A DNA stretch of 18,231 bases, from NCBI GenBank assembly GCA_003168295.1, contig PMST01000255.1, positions 1-18,231 of the forward strand, given 5' to 3'. The position numbers and the translations under genes are program-made. Below are positions 7,027 through 14,347 of this stretch, piece after piece (the first letter of the stretch is position 1; each line of letters opens with the position of its first letter). This DNA comes from Actinomycetota bacterium. Lineage in GTDB: Bacteria; Actinomycetota; Actinomycetes; Streptosporangiales; Streptosporangiaceae. Below the pieces are notes generated by a model. It saw nothing but the letters and a program-made list of their open reading frames with translations. It was not told where the DNA came from and made no database searches.

Positions 7027-8190
7027 ATGACCGATCTGGCGATGGACTATCTCGGTCTCGATGCCCTGTTGTCGGCCGAGGAACTCGCCTGGCGCGATAC
7101 GGTCCGCGCGTTCGTCCGCGACCGCATCAGGCCCAACATCAAGGACTGGTACGAGAAGGCGGTCTTTCCCGTCGAGCTCGTCCCGGAGATGGGGCGGCTC
7201 GGCCTGCTCGGCGCGCACCTGCGCGGCTACGGCTGTCCCGGCCGCAGCGCGGTGGAGTACGGCCTGGCCGCGCTGGAACTGGAGGCGGGCGATTCCGGGT
7301 TGCGGACCTTCGTCAGCGTGCAGGGTTCGCTGGCGATGAGCGCCATCTACAAGTTCGGCACCGAAGAGCAAAAGAAGCAGTGGCTGCCCGGGATGGCAGC
7401 CGGTGAGATGGTCGGCTGTTTCGGCCTGACCGAACCGGAAGCCGGCAGCGACCCCGCCAGCATGACCACGACGGCGCGGAAGGACGGCGACGGGTGGGTC
7501 ATCAACGGCGCCAAGCGGTGGATCGGCCTCGCATCGATCGCCGACATCGCCATCATCTGGGCGCACGCCGAGGACGGTATCCGCGGCTTCCTCGTTCCCA
7601 CCGGTACCCCCGGGTTCACCGCCACCCCGATCGAGCCGAAGCTGGCCATGCGCGCCTCGATCCAGTGCGACATCGTGCTCGCGGATGTCCGGGTACCCGC
7701 CGAGGCGATCCTGCCCGGGGCCGCTGGTCTGCGCGGCCCGTTCTCCTGCCTGAATGAGGCGCGCTACGGGATCATCTGGGGCGCCATGGGCGCGGCCCGC
7801 GATGCGTATGAGGCAGCGCTGGCCTACGCCCTGGAACGCCGGCAGTTCGGCAAGCCGATCGCGTCGTTCCAGCTCACCCAGGAAAAGCTGGTCGACATGG
7901 TGCTCGAGATACAAAAGGGCCTGCTGGTGGCGCTGCACATCGGCCGGATGAAGGACGCGGGCACCCTGATCCCGGAGCAGATCTCGTTCGGCAAGCTCAA
8001 CAACGTCAGGACCGCGATCGCCATCGCCCGGCAGGCGCGGACCATCCTCGGCGGGAACGGCGTGGCGCTTGAGTACTCTCCCATGCGCCACGCCAACAAC
8101 CTCGAGGGCGTACGCACCTACGAGGGCACCGACGAGATCCATATCCTGATCATGGGCCGGGCCATCACCGGCATTGCCGCCTTCAGCTGA
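7027..8190 (+). CDS. Acyl-CoA dehydrogenase, glutaryl-CoA dehydrogenase-like
   Basis: ATG 7027 has GGAG at 7017-7020; a GTG at 7015 in the same frame is less likely because the ribosome binding site overlaps it. The 387-aa length is right for the glutaryl-CoA dehydrogenase branch of flavin (FAD) acyl-CoA dehydrogenases. Visible family blocks are the SVQGSLAM helix, GCFGLTEPEAGSDP (FAD and substrate binding), YALERRQFGKPIASFQ and ILGGNGVALEY. The C-terminal TYEGTDEIH holds the glutamate (E366) equivalent to the catalytic base of human GCDH. Members oxidise an acyl-CoA at the alpha-beta bond, and the glutaryl-CoA enzymes also decarboxylate. The true substrate is not decided by sequence alone. 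It stands alone on the plus strand, converging with the catabolic operon whose last stop is at 8200, so a shared pathway is possible. Confidence 0.88.
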   Translation: MTDLAMDYLGLDALLSAEELAWRDTVRAFVRDRIRPNIKDWYEKAVFPVELVPEMGRLGLLGAHLRGYGCPGRSAVEYGLAALELEAGDSGLRTFVSVQGSLAMSAIYKFGTEEQKKQWLPGMAAGEMVGCFGLTEPEAGSDPASMTTTARKDGDGWVINGAKRWIGLASIADIAIIWAHAEDGIRGFLVPTGTPGFTATPIEPKLAMRASIQCDIVLADVRVPAEAILPGAAGLRGPFSCLNEARYGIIWGAMGAARDAYEAALAYALERRQFGKPIASFQLTQEKLVDMVLEIQKGLLVALHIGRMKDAGTLIPEQISFGKLNNVRTAIAIARQARTILGGNGVALEYSPMRHANNLEGVRTYEGTDEIHILIMGRAITGIAAFS

Positions 8191-8199
8191 GGACCCGCA

Positions 8200-8853
8200 T
8201 TAGCTGCCCGTTTCGGACGGGTGCAGTGCGCGCTGGACGTAGGACTCCGCTTGGGGCTGCCAGAGCTGCCAGAGCCCGGCCAGCTGCGCGACCGGATCGT
8301 CGTGCCAGTCGACCCGCAGGTCGGTGACCGGCCACGGCACCGAATCGGCGATGACTAGCCCGGCCGATCGCACGGGGGAGACCTCGCCGCCCGCGGCCAG
8401 GCCGGCCCCGAGGGCGGCGATGAGCCGGTCACCGAGGCTGTCGCCAGGCCGTTCGCCGAAGGCGGCGAGCATCGCCGCGGGCACGCCCGGATCGGCGAGC
8501 AGGTTGCCGCCGGCGGCGGCGCCGGTGGCGCGAACGTCCGTGGCCTCGCCCAGCGTCAGGTCGCCCGAATAGCTGGCCGAGCCGCCGGCGGCGTCGGCCA
8601 CCACCAGCTGCCGGTACGCGATGTCCGCCGCGCTGCCAACCGCCGCCGCGAGCGCGTCGCCCGCGGTCAGGCCGCCGGCCATCGCGTCGAGCAGCGCCTC
8701 GCGCAGCCGCGGATCGGTCGTGCTCTGGCTGCACACCACGCCGACGCCCGCGCGGGCCGCCACGCACCGGGCCGCCACCGCCATGCTGGCCGAGGCGATG
8801 ACGGCGCCGACCGCGCCCGTGCGCGAGCAGCGGCCCACCAACGAGAACGTCAT
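8200..8853 (-). CDS. DUF1028 family protein (Ntn-hydrolase-like)
   Basis: ATG at 8851-8853 overlaps the stop of the upstream RidA-like gene (8850-8852), so translation is coupled. The 217-aa product begins MTFSLVGRCSRTGAVG. It shows the DUF1028 hallmarks: the A-R-A-G-V-G-V-V strand followed by SQSTTDPRL, the conserved ATGAAAGGNLLADPGV block, and the C-terminal DLRVDWHDDPVAQL. The family is predicted to adopt an Ntn-hydrolase-like fold and is often found next to peptidases, amidases and RidA proteins; its reaction is unproven. As the last gene of the minus-strand operon it ends nine bases from the stop of the acyl-CoA dehydrogenase gene. The open frame extends upstream to 9342, but that part is a shadow of the RidA gene. 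Confidence 0.85.
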   Translation of the reverse strand: MTFSLVGRCSRTGAVGAVIASASMAVAARCVAARAGVGVVCSQSTTDPRLREALLDAMAGGLTAGDALAAAVGSAADIAYRQLVVADAAGGSASYSGDLTLGEATDVRATGAAAGGNLLADPGVPAAMLAAFGERPGDSLGDRLIAALGAGLAAGGEVSPVRSAGLVIADSVPWPVTDLRVDWHDDPVAQLAGLWQLWQPQAESYVQRALHPSETGS

Positions 8854-9278
8854 GGTTTCACCGCCACCACGGTGACCTCGACCAGCCATTCCGGCCGGGC
8901 CAGCGCGGACACGACCAGGCCGGTGAACACCGGGTAGACGCCCGCCAGCCGCCGCCCGAGCACCCGGTACACCGGCTCCCGGTGGCGGATGTCGGTGAGG
9001 TAGATGGTGCAGCTCACCACGTTCTCCACCGACGCGCCCGCCTCGGCGAGCAGCGTCTCGATGTTCGTCATCACCTGCTCGGCCTGGGCGGCGGGGTCGC
9101 CGACGTGGACGTTCTCGCCGGTGTCCAGGTCCTGTGCCACCTGGCCGCGCAGGTAGACCGTGTTGCCGGCCACCACCGCCTGGCACAGGTCGTTGTCCAG
9201 CCGCTGCTCCGGGTAGCTCTGGCCGGTGTTGAACGGCCGGATCCGCAGGTGGCCGCCGACCGTGATCGGCTCCCTCAT
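8850..9278 (-). CDS. RidA family (YjgF/YER057c/UK114) protein
   Basis: ATG 9276-9278 overlaps the stop of the hydroxylase gene (9275-9277) in an ATGA arrangement, and the gene's own stop overlaps the DUF1028 start in the same way. The 142-aa product has the Rid core: VVAGNTVYLRGQVAQD, D-P-A-A-Q-A-E-Q-V-M with the helix TNIETLLAEAGAS, VVSCTIYLTDIRHREPVY, and the final LVEVTVVAV strand. R128 lies in SALARPEW just before the strand, but its spacing to V-E-V differs from canonical RidA, where the arginine three residues before binds the carboxylate. Rid proteins hydrolyse imines or enamines, and some clustered members are specialised deaminases of a catabolic route. Given its neighbours, a pathway-specific role is more likely than general housekeeping (inference). 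Confidence 0.88.
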   Translation of the reverse strand: MREPITVGGHLRIRPFNTGQSYPEQRLDNDLCQAVVAGNTVYLRGQVAQDLDTGENVHVGDPAAQAEQVMTNIETLLAEAGASVENVVSCTIYLTDIRHREPVYRVLGRRLAGVYPVFTGLVVSALARPEWLVEVTVVAVKP

Positions 9279-10723
9279 TTTCGTACCGCGTCCGCGACCT
9301 CGGAGTACCTGGCCACCAGGTCGAGCGGCCCGCTGAAGTCATAGTTGTTGTAGACGGCCAGCAGGTGCGAGAACGGCGGCGACTGGGCGAACAGCTGGAA
9401 TGTCAGCCGGTGCCCGGCGTAGTCGGAGTTGAGCAGGTCACGGGCCAGCGCGAACAGCTTGCGCCGTTCTTCCGCGGGGAGCTCCCCGATCGTGAAGTAC
9501 TTCTTCAGCCAGTCACCGGCACCGGGGCTGTCGAACATGGCCTTGCTGGGGATCAGGCTGGCCTGGCAGCCGCACAGGTCCCGGACCAGGTGCGTGACCG
9601 ACGGCAGCTGGGTGGACGCGAAAACCCGGGCGGCGTACATCATCGACTGGTTCGGCATGAGCAGGCCACCGGGGCTGGGCTCGGCGAGCTCGACCGCCGC
9701 GGTCAGGTGCGCGTTGATGCCCTCGCGGTAGCACGCGATCTGCGCGATCTTCTCCCGCACGCCCTGGTGCATGGTGACGCCGGTGGACCGGACGCTGGCG
9801 TAGGCGACACCGAGCAGGAAGCCGGCGAAGCGCTCGTAGCGCTGAACGTACGGGTAAATGCTGTACCGGTGCAGGGTGGCCCGGATGAACGCGGCCGCCT
9901 TGGTGTGCCGGTAGAAGAACACGTTCTCCCAGGGGATCTCCACGTCGTCGAAGACGATCATCGTGTCGATCTCGTCGTAACGGCTCGACAACGGGTAGTC
10001 CTCTGGCGAGCGCTGGGCCGCGAAGGCGGACCGGCAGAGGTGCTTGATGCCCGGAGCGCCCATGTCAGCCAGGAAGCCGACCGCGTAATCGCTGAGCACC
10101 TCGTTGTTCCATTCACCGATGGTCGGCTTGACGAACGCCTGATTGGCGTAGGCGGCCGCGGTCTCGAACTTCGCGCCGCGGACCACGATGCCGTTGTCGG
10201 TCTCGCGGACCACGTGCAGCAGGACATCGGGATCCTGGTCCTGCGGCCGCCGCGCGCGGTTGCCCTTGGGGTCGGTGTTGGCCGATACGTGGAACGGGTC
10301 GAGCAACTGCGCACGCCGGACGTGCCGGGTGATGTTGGCCGAGAACGCGGGGTCGATCTCGTTCAGCACGTCCTGTCCGTCGAACAGCGACCACATTTCG
10401 CCGACCGTTTCGTCACCCACCCGGGTGACGACGCCGCCGGCGTCGTCGAGAATCGCGTCTACCGACGCCCGCCTGGTCCGCCAGTCCTCGCGGGTGTGCG
10501 GGGGGCGCGAGGTGGTGGCGCACCGTTCTGCCGTGTCCTCGTCGACGTAGGTCAGCAGGTCCTGCAGGTCGGCCTCGTGGGCCAGGTCATAGATCCGCGC
10601 GCGCACGTTCACGATCGGCGCGAACGCCGGGTGCGTGCAGACGTCCTCGACCTGTTCACCGTCGATCCAGACCTCCCGGCCGTCGCGGAGCGAGGAGATG
10701 TAATCCCTGCCGGTTCGGAGCAC
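9275..10723 (-). CDS. 4-hydroxyphenylacetate 3-hydroxylase family flavin-dependent monooxygenase
   Basis: The start is GTG at 10721-10723, preceded eight bases upstream by GAGG (10732-10735); the open frame runs much further upstream but only through the antisense of other genes. The 482-aa product matches the HpaB/HadA oxygenase family in length and motifs. It begins LRTGRDYISSLRDGREVWIDG, has DAILDDAGGVVTRVGD, then a central DVLLHVVRETDNGIVVRGAK, YANQAFVKP, the DDVEIPWENVFFY loop, and a helical C-terminal domain. Such enzymes use FADH2 delivered by a separate reductase to hydroxylate phenols or related heteroaromatics such as pyrrole-2-carboxylate. No reductase gene is in the window, so one must be supplied elsewhere. 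The substrate is not determined. Confidence 0.9.
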   Translation of the reverse strand: MLRTGRDYISSLRDGREVWIDGEQVEDVCTHPAFAPIVNVRARIYDLAHEADLQDLLTYVDEDTAERCATTSRPPHTREDWRTRRASVDAILDDAGGVVTRVGDETVGEMWSLFDGQDVLNEIDPAFSANITRHVRRAQLLDPFHVSANTDPKGNRARRPQDQDPDVLLHVVRETDNGIVVRGAKFETAAAYANQAFVKPTIGEWNNEVLSDYAVGFLADMGAPGIKHLCRSAFAAQRSPEDYPLSSRYDEIDTMIVFDDVEIPWENVFFYRHTKAAAFIRATLHRYSIYPYVQRYERFAGFLLGVAYASVRSTGVTMHQGVREKIAQIACYREGINAHLTAAVELAEPSPGGLLMPNQSMMYAARVFASTQLPSVTHLVRDLCGCQASLIPSKAMFDSPGAGDWLKKYFTIGELPAEERRKLFALARDLLNSDYAGHRLTFQLFAQSPPFSHLLAVYNNYDFSGPLDLVARYSEVADAVRK

Positions 10724-10764
10724 TTTCGTTTCCTCGGTTTCTGGTGGGCTTTCGGTCCGCCGGG

Positions 10765-11316
10765 TCAGTTCTGCGCGGGTCCCGGGGTGAGCTCCAGGAC
10801 TTCCGCCAGGACGGCGCGCAATTGCCTGGCGCCGACGGCGATGGAGTCGGCGCGGATCTGTTCGGTCGGGGCGTGCATGTCCTCGCCCTCGCAGCAGCCG
10901 ACGTTGACCGGCAGCTGTGCGGAAGCCGCCGCGATCATCCCGTCCAGCAACCGCACGAGCTCGTGGACCGCGCTTGGCCGGCCTCGGTTCCACCATGAGC
11001 GCCCGCCGGGACCGGTCACCGTGAACCGCACCCGCAGCGAGCCGACGGCGGTCGTGAACACGCGGTCGGACCCGTGGCCCTCCAGGGCCAGCACCGCCTC
11101 GGGGGCCAGTTCGCGGCAGGCGTGGCGTGCCCCGCGCAGCCCGCCGAGGCCTTCCTCGCCGACGGTGAAGACAATGGCGATCGGCGTCGGCTCCGGCAGG
11201 ACACGCTCGCACACGCCCACGGCGGTCGCGACCGCGATCGCGTTGTCGCCGATCCCGGGACCGCACAGCCAGTCGTCCGCGGCGATCGCCACCGGATCGA
11301 AGGCCGCGTCTCCCAT
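10765..11316 (-). pseudogene. Remnant of an M20-family metallopeptidase with N-terminal and internal deletions
   Basis: An open frame of 183 residues starts at ATG 11314-11316 with only a weak ribosome binding site. It retains recognisable M20 pieces: LCGPGIGDNAIAVA with the bridging metal aspartate (D24), VFTVGEEGLGGLRGARH with the catalytic glutamate pair (E54, E55), the lid-domain VTGPGGRSWWNRGRPSAVHEL, and a C-terminal EDMHAPTEQI with the last histidine (H148). Missing are the first part of the enzyme with the HxD metal ligands, and the second half of the lid plus the return to the catalytic domain between LPVNVG and CEGEDMH. Intact relatives are about 350-430 residues. The reading frame is kept across the internal gap. 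It stands 41 bases upstream of the hydroxylase gene and probably once led that operon. Confidence 0.7.
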
Positions 11317-11376
11317 GTCACCTGGCCAGACAGAAGTCGAAGGTCATTAGGTTGAGCGGAGCGTACCATTTGATTA

Positions 11377-11399
11377 GCCAGTTGGTATAGTTCACTGGC
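11377..11399 (+). promoter_or_regulatory. Candidate autoregulatory operator around a -10 box, leaderless start
   Basis: GCCAGT (11377-11382) and ACTGGC (11394-11399) form a perfect six-base inverted repeat with an 11-base spacer. Inside it lies TATAGT (11386-11391), a good -10 box ending eight bases before ATG 11400. There is no Shine-Dalgarno sequence before that ATG, which fits a leaderless transcript starting at or next to the A of the codon. No clear -35 box is seen. The repeat is well placed for the XRE regulator to repress itself, and perhaps the divergent operon. Confidence 0.5.
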
Positions 11400-11990
11400 A
11401 TGGGGGATGAAGCTTCTGAACAAGCCTTCGCCGACCTGGGGGAGGTCATCGCGGCGAACCTGCGCCGGCTCCGCACCTCCCGCCGGATGTCGCTGGCCAC
11501 CCTCGCGGCCCGGGCGGATGTCGCGAAGGCCACACTGGCGAACCTGGAGCAGGGCCGGGGCAATCCGACGATCGAGACGCTGTGGTCGCTGGCCCTCGGG
11601 CTCGGCGTGGCCTTCAGCGACCTGCTGGAAGACCGGCGGGAGACCACGACGGCGGTCGTCCGGGCCCAGCAGGGCGCGCGAGTACGCGGGTCGACGCCCG
11701 GCGGCCAGCTCGACCTGCGGCTGCTCGACCGGATCGAGCGCGGCGGCCTGGTCGAGATCTTCGAGATGTTCCTGCCCGCCAGGACCGACCACCTCGGCGC
11801 GCCGCACGGCACCGGCGTCGTCGAGCGGGTGTTCGTGTCCGCGGGCACGATCACGGTCGGCTCGGTCAGCGACCCGATCACGCTCGGCCCGGGCGACTAC
11901 GCCAGGTACAGCGGCGACGGCCCCCACGTCTACCGCTCGGCCGACGAGGACTGCCACGGCATGCTGCTGCTCGGCTACCCGCCCGCCTGA
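11400..11990 (+). CDS. XRE-family transcriptional regulator with C-terminal cupin domain
   Basis: ATG 11400 gives 196 residues. Residues about 12-66 form a helix-turn-helix of the XRE/Cro type (NLRRLRTSRRMSLATLAARA, then VAKATLANLEQGRGNPTIETLWSLALGLGV). The C-terminal half is a small cupin barrel with VVERVFVSAGTITVG and LGPGDYARYSGDGPHVYRS. Proteins of this design sense a small ligand in the cupin and repress adjacent catabolic genes. The gene is divergent from the minus-strand catabolic operon across 83 bases and is followed nine bases later by a GMC oxidoreductase remnant. Both adjoining structural genes (the M20 and GMC relics) are broken, so its original regulon is at least partly lost. 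The start is probably leaderless and overlaps a candidate operator. Confidence 0.87.
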   Translation: MGDEASEQAFADLGEVIAANLRRLRTSRRMSLATLAARADVAKATLANLEQGRGNPTIETLWSLALGLGVAFSDLLEDRRETTTAVVRAQQGARVRGSTPGGQLDLRLLDRIERGGLVEIFEMFLPARTDHLGAPHGTGVVERVFVSAGTITVGSVSDPITLGPGDYARYSGDGPHVYRSADEDCHGMLLLGYPPA

Positions 11991-11999
11991 GGAGCGCAT

Positions 12000-12395
12000 T
12001 TGACCGATTTCGACTACCTGGTGGTAGGTGGCGGCACGGCCGGCTGTATCGTCGCCGCGCGGCTGGGCGAGGACCCGGCCGTCTCGGTCGGTCTTGTCGA
12101 ATGGGGGCCGAGCGACGAACATGAGCCGCGCGCCCGCTTGATCCGCCGGTGGGCGGCAGCTGCAGGCTCCGATCACGCCCGTGCCGCCGCAGGACCAGAA
12201 GACGTCATCGAGGGCACCGGCTTCTTCGAGATCGGCTACCGCCCGGATACCAACACGCGGTCGTCGTCCTCCATCTGCTACCTTCACCCGGCCCAGCGCA
12301 TGCACGCCAACCTGCACGTCCTGCTGCAGACGCAGGCCCTTCGGCCGCTGCTGGACGGCGGCAACAGGGCCGTCGGCGTCCTCATCCGGGCCTGA
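12000..12395 (+). pseudogene. Gutted GMC-family oxidoreductase
   Basis: A TTG start at 12000 with GAGGAG just upstream opens a 131-residue frame. Its first 35 residues are the FAD-binding N-terminus of a GMC oxidoreductase (DYLVVGGGTAGCIVAARL, a GxGxxG-type fold). After about residue 50 the protein text jumps to the central block of the same family: GTGFFEIGYRPDTNTRSSSS, CYLHPAQRMHANLHVL, then DGGNRAVGVLI. The segment between (including the glycine-rich ADP-binding completion) and everything after AVGV, over half of the usual 500-550 residues, is missing. The frame ends at TGA 12393-12395. It sits directly behind the XRE-cupin regulator, so an intact ancestor was probably cotranscribed with it. 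Confidence 0.75.
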
Positions 12396-12448
12396 TCCGC
12401 CAGGATCGCTGATCCCGCCTAGGACCTGCGGCCGCTTCGTCCGGTGCT

Positions 12449-12982
12449 CTACAGCGTGCCCGCGAACGTCGCCTGATCAGCTGGGGCGATGCCCGCCGCG
12501 GTGGCGAGGACGCTCCAGAAGTCGGGCGAGAGGGCGGTCCAGCGAACCGGGCCTGCGCCATTCACCGTCTCACAGCCGGTTGCATCGACCGTCACCGGCG
12601 CGAGCTTCCTGTCACCGGCGGTGAAGACCAGCCAGTAGTCGATGCCCAAGTCCGCGGGGCAACTGAACGTTCCGGCTGGCATCGCCGGGAGCGCGCACAG
12701 CGCTTGTGCGATGGCTTGTGACCGGCCGGCGCCGGTGACGGTGACCTTCGCGGGGAAGGTGAAATGCTCAGGGTTTTGCGGAAAAGAGTTGACCCTGCCG
12801 ATCGTCAGGCGATCGACGTCCCGGGTGTGTGCGCACACGTTCCCGGCCGTTGGTGCCTGCGCCGTAGGAGGCCGTCCGATGCGGGCGTCGGTGGTGGCTG
12901 CGGCGCTCCCGCAGCCCGTCAGCGCGGCACAGGCCAGGGCGGCCACCGCGGCCAGCGTGGCCACCGCGGACCCTGTACCCAT
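12449..12982 (-). CDS. Small secreted lipoprotein of unknown function
   Basis: ATG at 12980-12982 with GAAGG about seven bases upstream gives 177 residues. The N-terminus is a lipoprotein signal: a hydrophobic alanine/leucine stretch followed by the lipobox ALTGC, with C24 as the lipidated residue. The n-region lacks basic residues, which is unusual; an in-frame TTG seven codons upstream would add a lysine but has no ribosome binding site. The mature part has four further cysteines (in NVCAH, ALCAL, FSCPA and TGCET), which could form two disulphides, and the pattern FPAKVTVTGAGRSQAIAQALCALP, seen in small actinomycete exported proteins. I cannot assign a function. The gene is alone on its strand between a GMC relic and a toxin-antitoxin relic. 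Confidence 0.75.
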   Translation of the reverse strand: MGTGSAVATLAAVAALACAALTGCGSAAATTDARIGRPPTAQAPTAGNVCAHTRDVDRLTIGRVNSFPQNPEHFTFPAKVTVTGAGRSQAIAQALCALPAMPAGTFSCPADLGIDYWLVFTAGDRKLAPVTVDATGCETVNGAGPVRWTALSPDFWSVLATAAGIAPADQATFAGTL

Positions 12983-13167
12983 GGCGGCACCTTCTTTCGT
13001 CAACTTCGGCGTCCAGGTCAATCCCCAGAGCCGCGACCACAGGCCCTTAGACGCTCCAATCGAGCCTTCGGTGCCCGGTGGCCGGAGGTTTGGGTTCTCC
13101 TCCACGCCGGGTAACCGCCGATGAACGCTGATGCCGCTGCCGGAATCGGACACGGGTCGGACTCCAC

Positions 13168-13345
13168 TCAGGCGCGGTCGGTGATCCCGCTCAGGACACG
13201 GCGCAAGCCGGCTGTGAATGCGGGCAACTGCTCGGTGGCAGTGGTATGGAGAACTTCCAGGTCGATGGACCAGCAGACCGCCAGTTGCTGGGGCCTGCTC
13301 TGCCGCATCGATCATCTCGGTGAGCAGGAGAACGTCACGCTGCAT
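13168..13345 (-). pseudogene. HEPN (DUF86) toxin remnant of an MNT-HEPN pair
   Basis: Starting at ATG 13343-13345 inside the end of the nucleotidyltransferase remnant, the minus strand reads MQRDVLLLTEMIDAAEQA, the usual first helix of a HEPN/DUF86 protein. At about 13273-13291 the text jumps, in another frame, to WSIDLEVLHTTATEQLPAF and ends at TGA (13168-13170), which is the usual last helix. Roughly the middle 65 residues are missing. This removes the R-x4-6-H ribonuclease motif that normally lies just before the tryptophan. The product cannot be an active HEPN RNase. Confidence 0.7.
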
Positions 13346-13635
13346 AGACGGGCTGGGCCTCGGCAAGGACTGACGGCTTCAGGAGCGGGTGCAGGGAGCG
13401 CAGCGACACCAGGTCGACCCGGCGGCCGACAGGTCGGAGAGGTCGTCAGCAAGCTGCTCGATTTCCAGCCCAGCCGCCGTCCGGGGCGGAGCGTGTACAG
13501 AATATCGATGTCACTGTCTGTCCCTGCGGTTCCGCGGGCCTGGGAGCCGAATATCTGAAGCTCGGAAATCCCGTACCGGCCGCAAATGTCGGCCAGGCGT
13601 TCTTCGTCAACCTCGAGGCCAGGGGCGATCAGCAT
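13335..13635 (-). pseudogene. MNT-type nucleotidyltransferase antitoxin with two frameshifts
   Basis: From ATG 13633-13635 the minus strand encodes a minimal nucleotidyltransferase: ISELQIFGSQARGTAGTDSD followed by IDILY, holding the G-S and D-x-D active-site residues. The expected continuation is present but split over three frames: first to RRLGW, then EIEQLADDLSDLSAA, then RVDLVSLRSLHPLL and a tail ending QPVYAA with TGA at 13335-13337. Each break is explained by one missing base, near 13465 and near 13420. Its end overlaps the HEPN remnant start by 11 bases, the normal layout of this toxin-antitoxin family, in which the MNT protein modifies and silences the HEPN RNase. Sequencing error could mimic one break, but the internal HEPN deletion argues for real decay. 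Confidence 0.75.
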
Positions 13636-14151
13636 GGTCTTAGGTTAGCGCGGCAGGGGTTTCGAGCGCGTGCGCTCGGCCGACACTGGCCAAGCGATAG
13701 GAAGTATTCCGCTGGCCGGTCCTGACCGAGGCTACCGAGCGACTCCTGGAATGAGTGCGCGGCGGCCGTCAGAGATACGACACTCCGGAGATGTCACTAT
13801 GGCCGGCGCGTACCCAAGCTCGGGCCTCGCCGCCAGCGCATTCGGGAAGGTTTGCACGTGAGTGTGCCGCCGCGTGCTGGTCGGCAGCCGCGACACGGTG
13901 GACTGTCGGCATTGATTCCTCGACAACCTACGCATTTGCTGCAATGCTCGGCCGCTCACTTCCGTCCGGGATGCACTCCGCATGCGGCCCAGCAGGTCTA
14001 TGGCATGTCCGGCGTCTGTGACCTCTGCCCCGTGGGCCGGCATGCATGACCGGGTCAAGACCACGAACTCCGCAGCTGGCTGTCCGACGAGCCCGGGGGG
14101 ACAGATGCTTACGTCGCAGGACGAACTGCGGGTTCCGTCCCAAGCGGTGGG
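13636..14151. other. Gene-free interval
   Basis: Several overlapping frames are open on both strands here, but none has a convincing start, ribosome binding site or recognisable protein pattern, and translations are rich in serine, arginine and cysteine as in antisense or non-coding GC-rich DNA. I see no tRNA, repeat array or terminator. It may contain further unrecognisable remains of whatever occupied the spot before the scar at 14152. Confidence 0.5.
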
Positions 14152-14293
14152 CGCGCAACTGGCTTTAGGTTCCCGGTTACCGAACGTTCTATTCGGGGCA
14201 TGGACAGTACGTTCCAACTGGTGAGAATAAGGCTATCGGCGCAAATGGGATTAAATCCACATTATCCTCACCGGCGAGGAAGTTCATAGCGGT
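14152..14293 (+). repeat. Scar of a second copy of the CHAT cassette
   Basis: Two separate pieces of the cassette are found here side by side, in the same order and orientation. The left piece (14152-14220 and a little beyond) matches the cassette's upstream region at 1772-1840, with 47 of 52 bases identical in the best part. The right piece (14258-14293) matches codons 526-537 of the zinc-finger/membrane gene (5213-5248) at 32 of 36 bases. In frame it reads HIILTGEEVHSG against HIILTGEEVYSG, so two of the four changes are silent and the others alter one codon. About 3.4 kb present in the intact cassette between these points is missing. Coding-type divergence shows a once functional paralogous copy, not a recent partial duplication. 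Confidence 0.7.
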
Positions 14294-14347
14294 CGCCGTT
14301 CCCTGATCCAAAGTAGGTGCCGCCCAAATCCCACCAGCGCTCGCGGA

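Noticed and set aside
6769..8142. 457-codon minus-strand frame
   Set aside because: Antisense of the acyl-CoA dehydrogenase and the end of the CHAT gene; composition is that of a shadow frame.
8204..8226. Hairpin between convergent genes as bidirectional terminator
   Set aside because: Two four-base stems with a two-base bulge, no T-tract, and it lies within the last codons of the DUF1028 gene.
11016..12317. 433-codon minus-strand frame and long plus-strand frame 9365-11350
   Set aside because: Both run antisense across well-supported genes (XRE-cupin, hydroxylase) and show no family features; long antisense frames are expected at this GC content.
13732..14217. 161-codon minus-strand frame in the gap region
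   Set aside because: No ribosome binding site, no recognisable motif, cysteine- and serine-rich composition, and it runs through the cassette scar, which is a plus-strand remnant.
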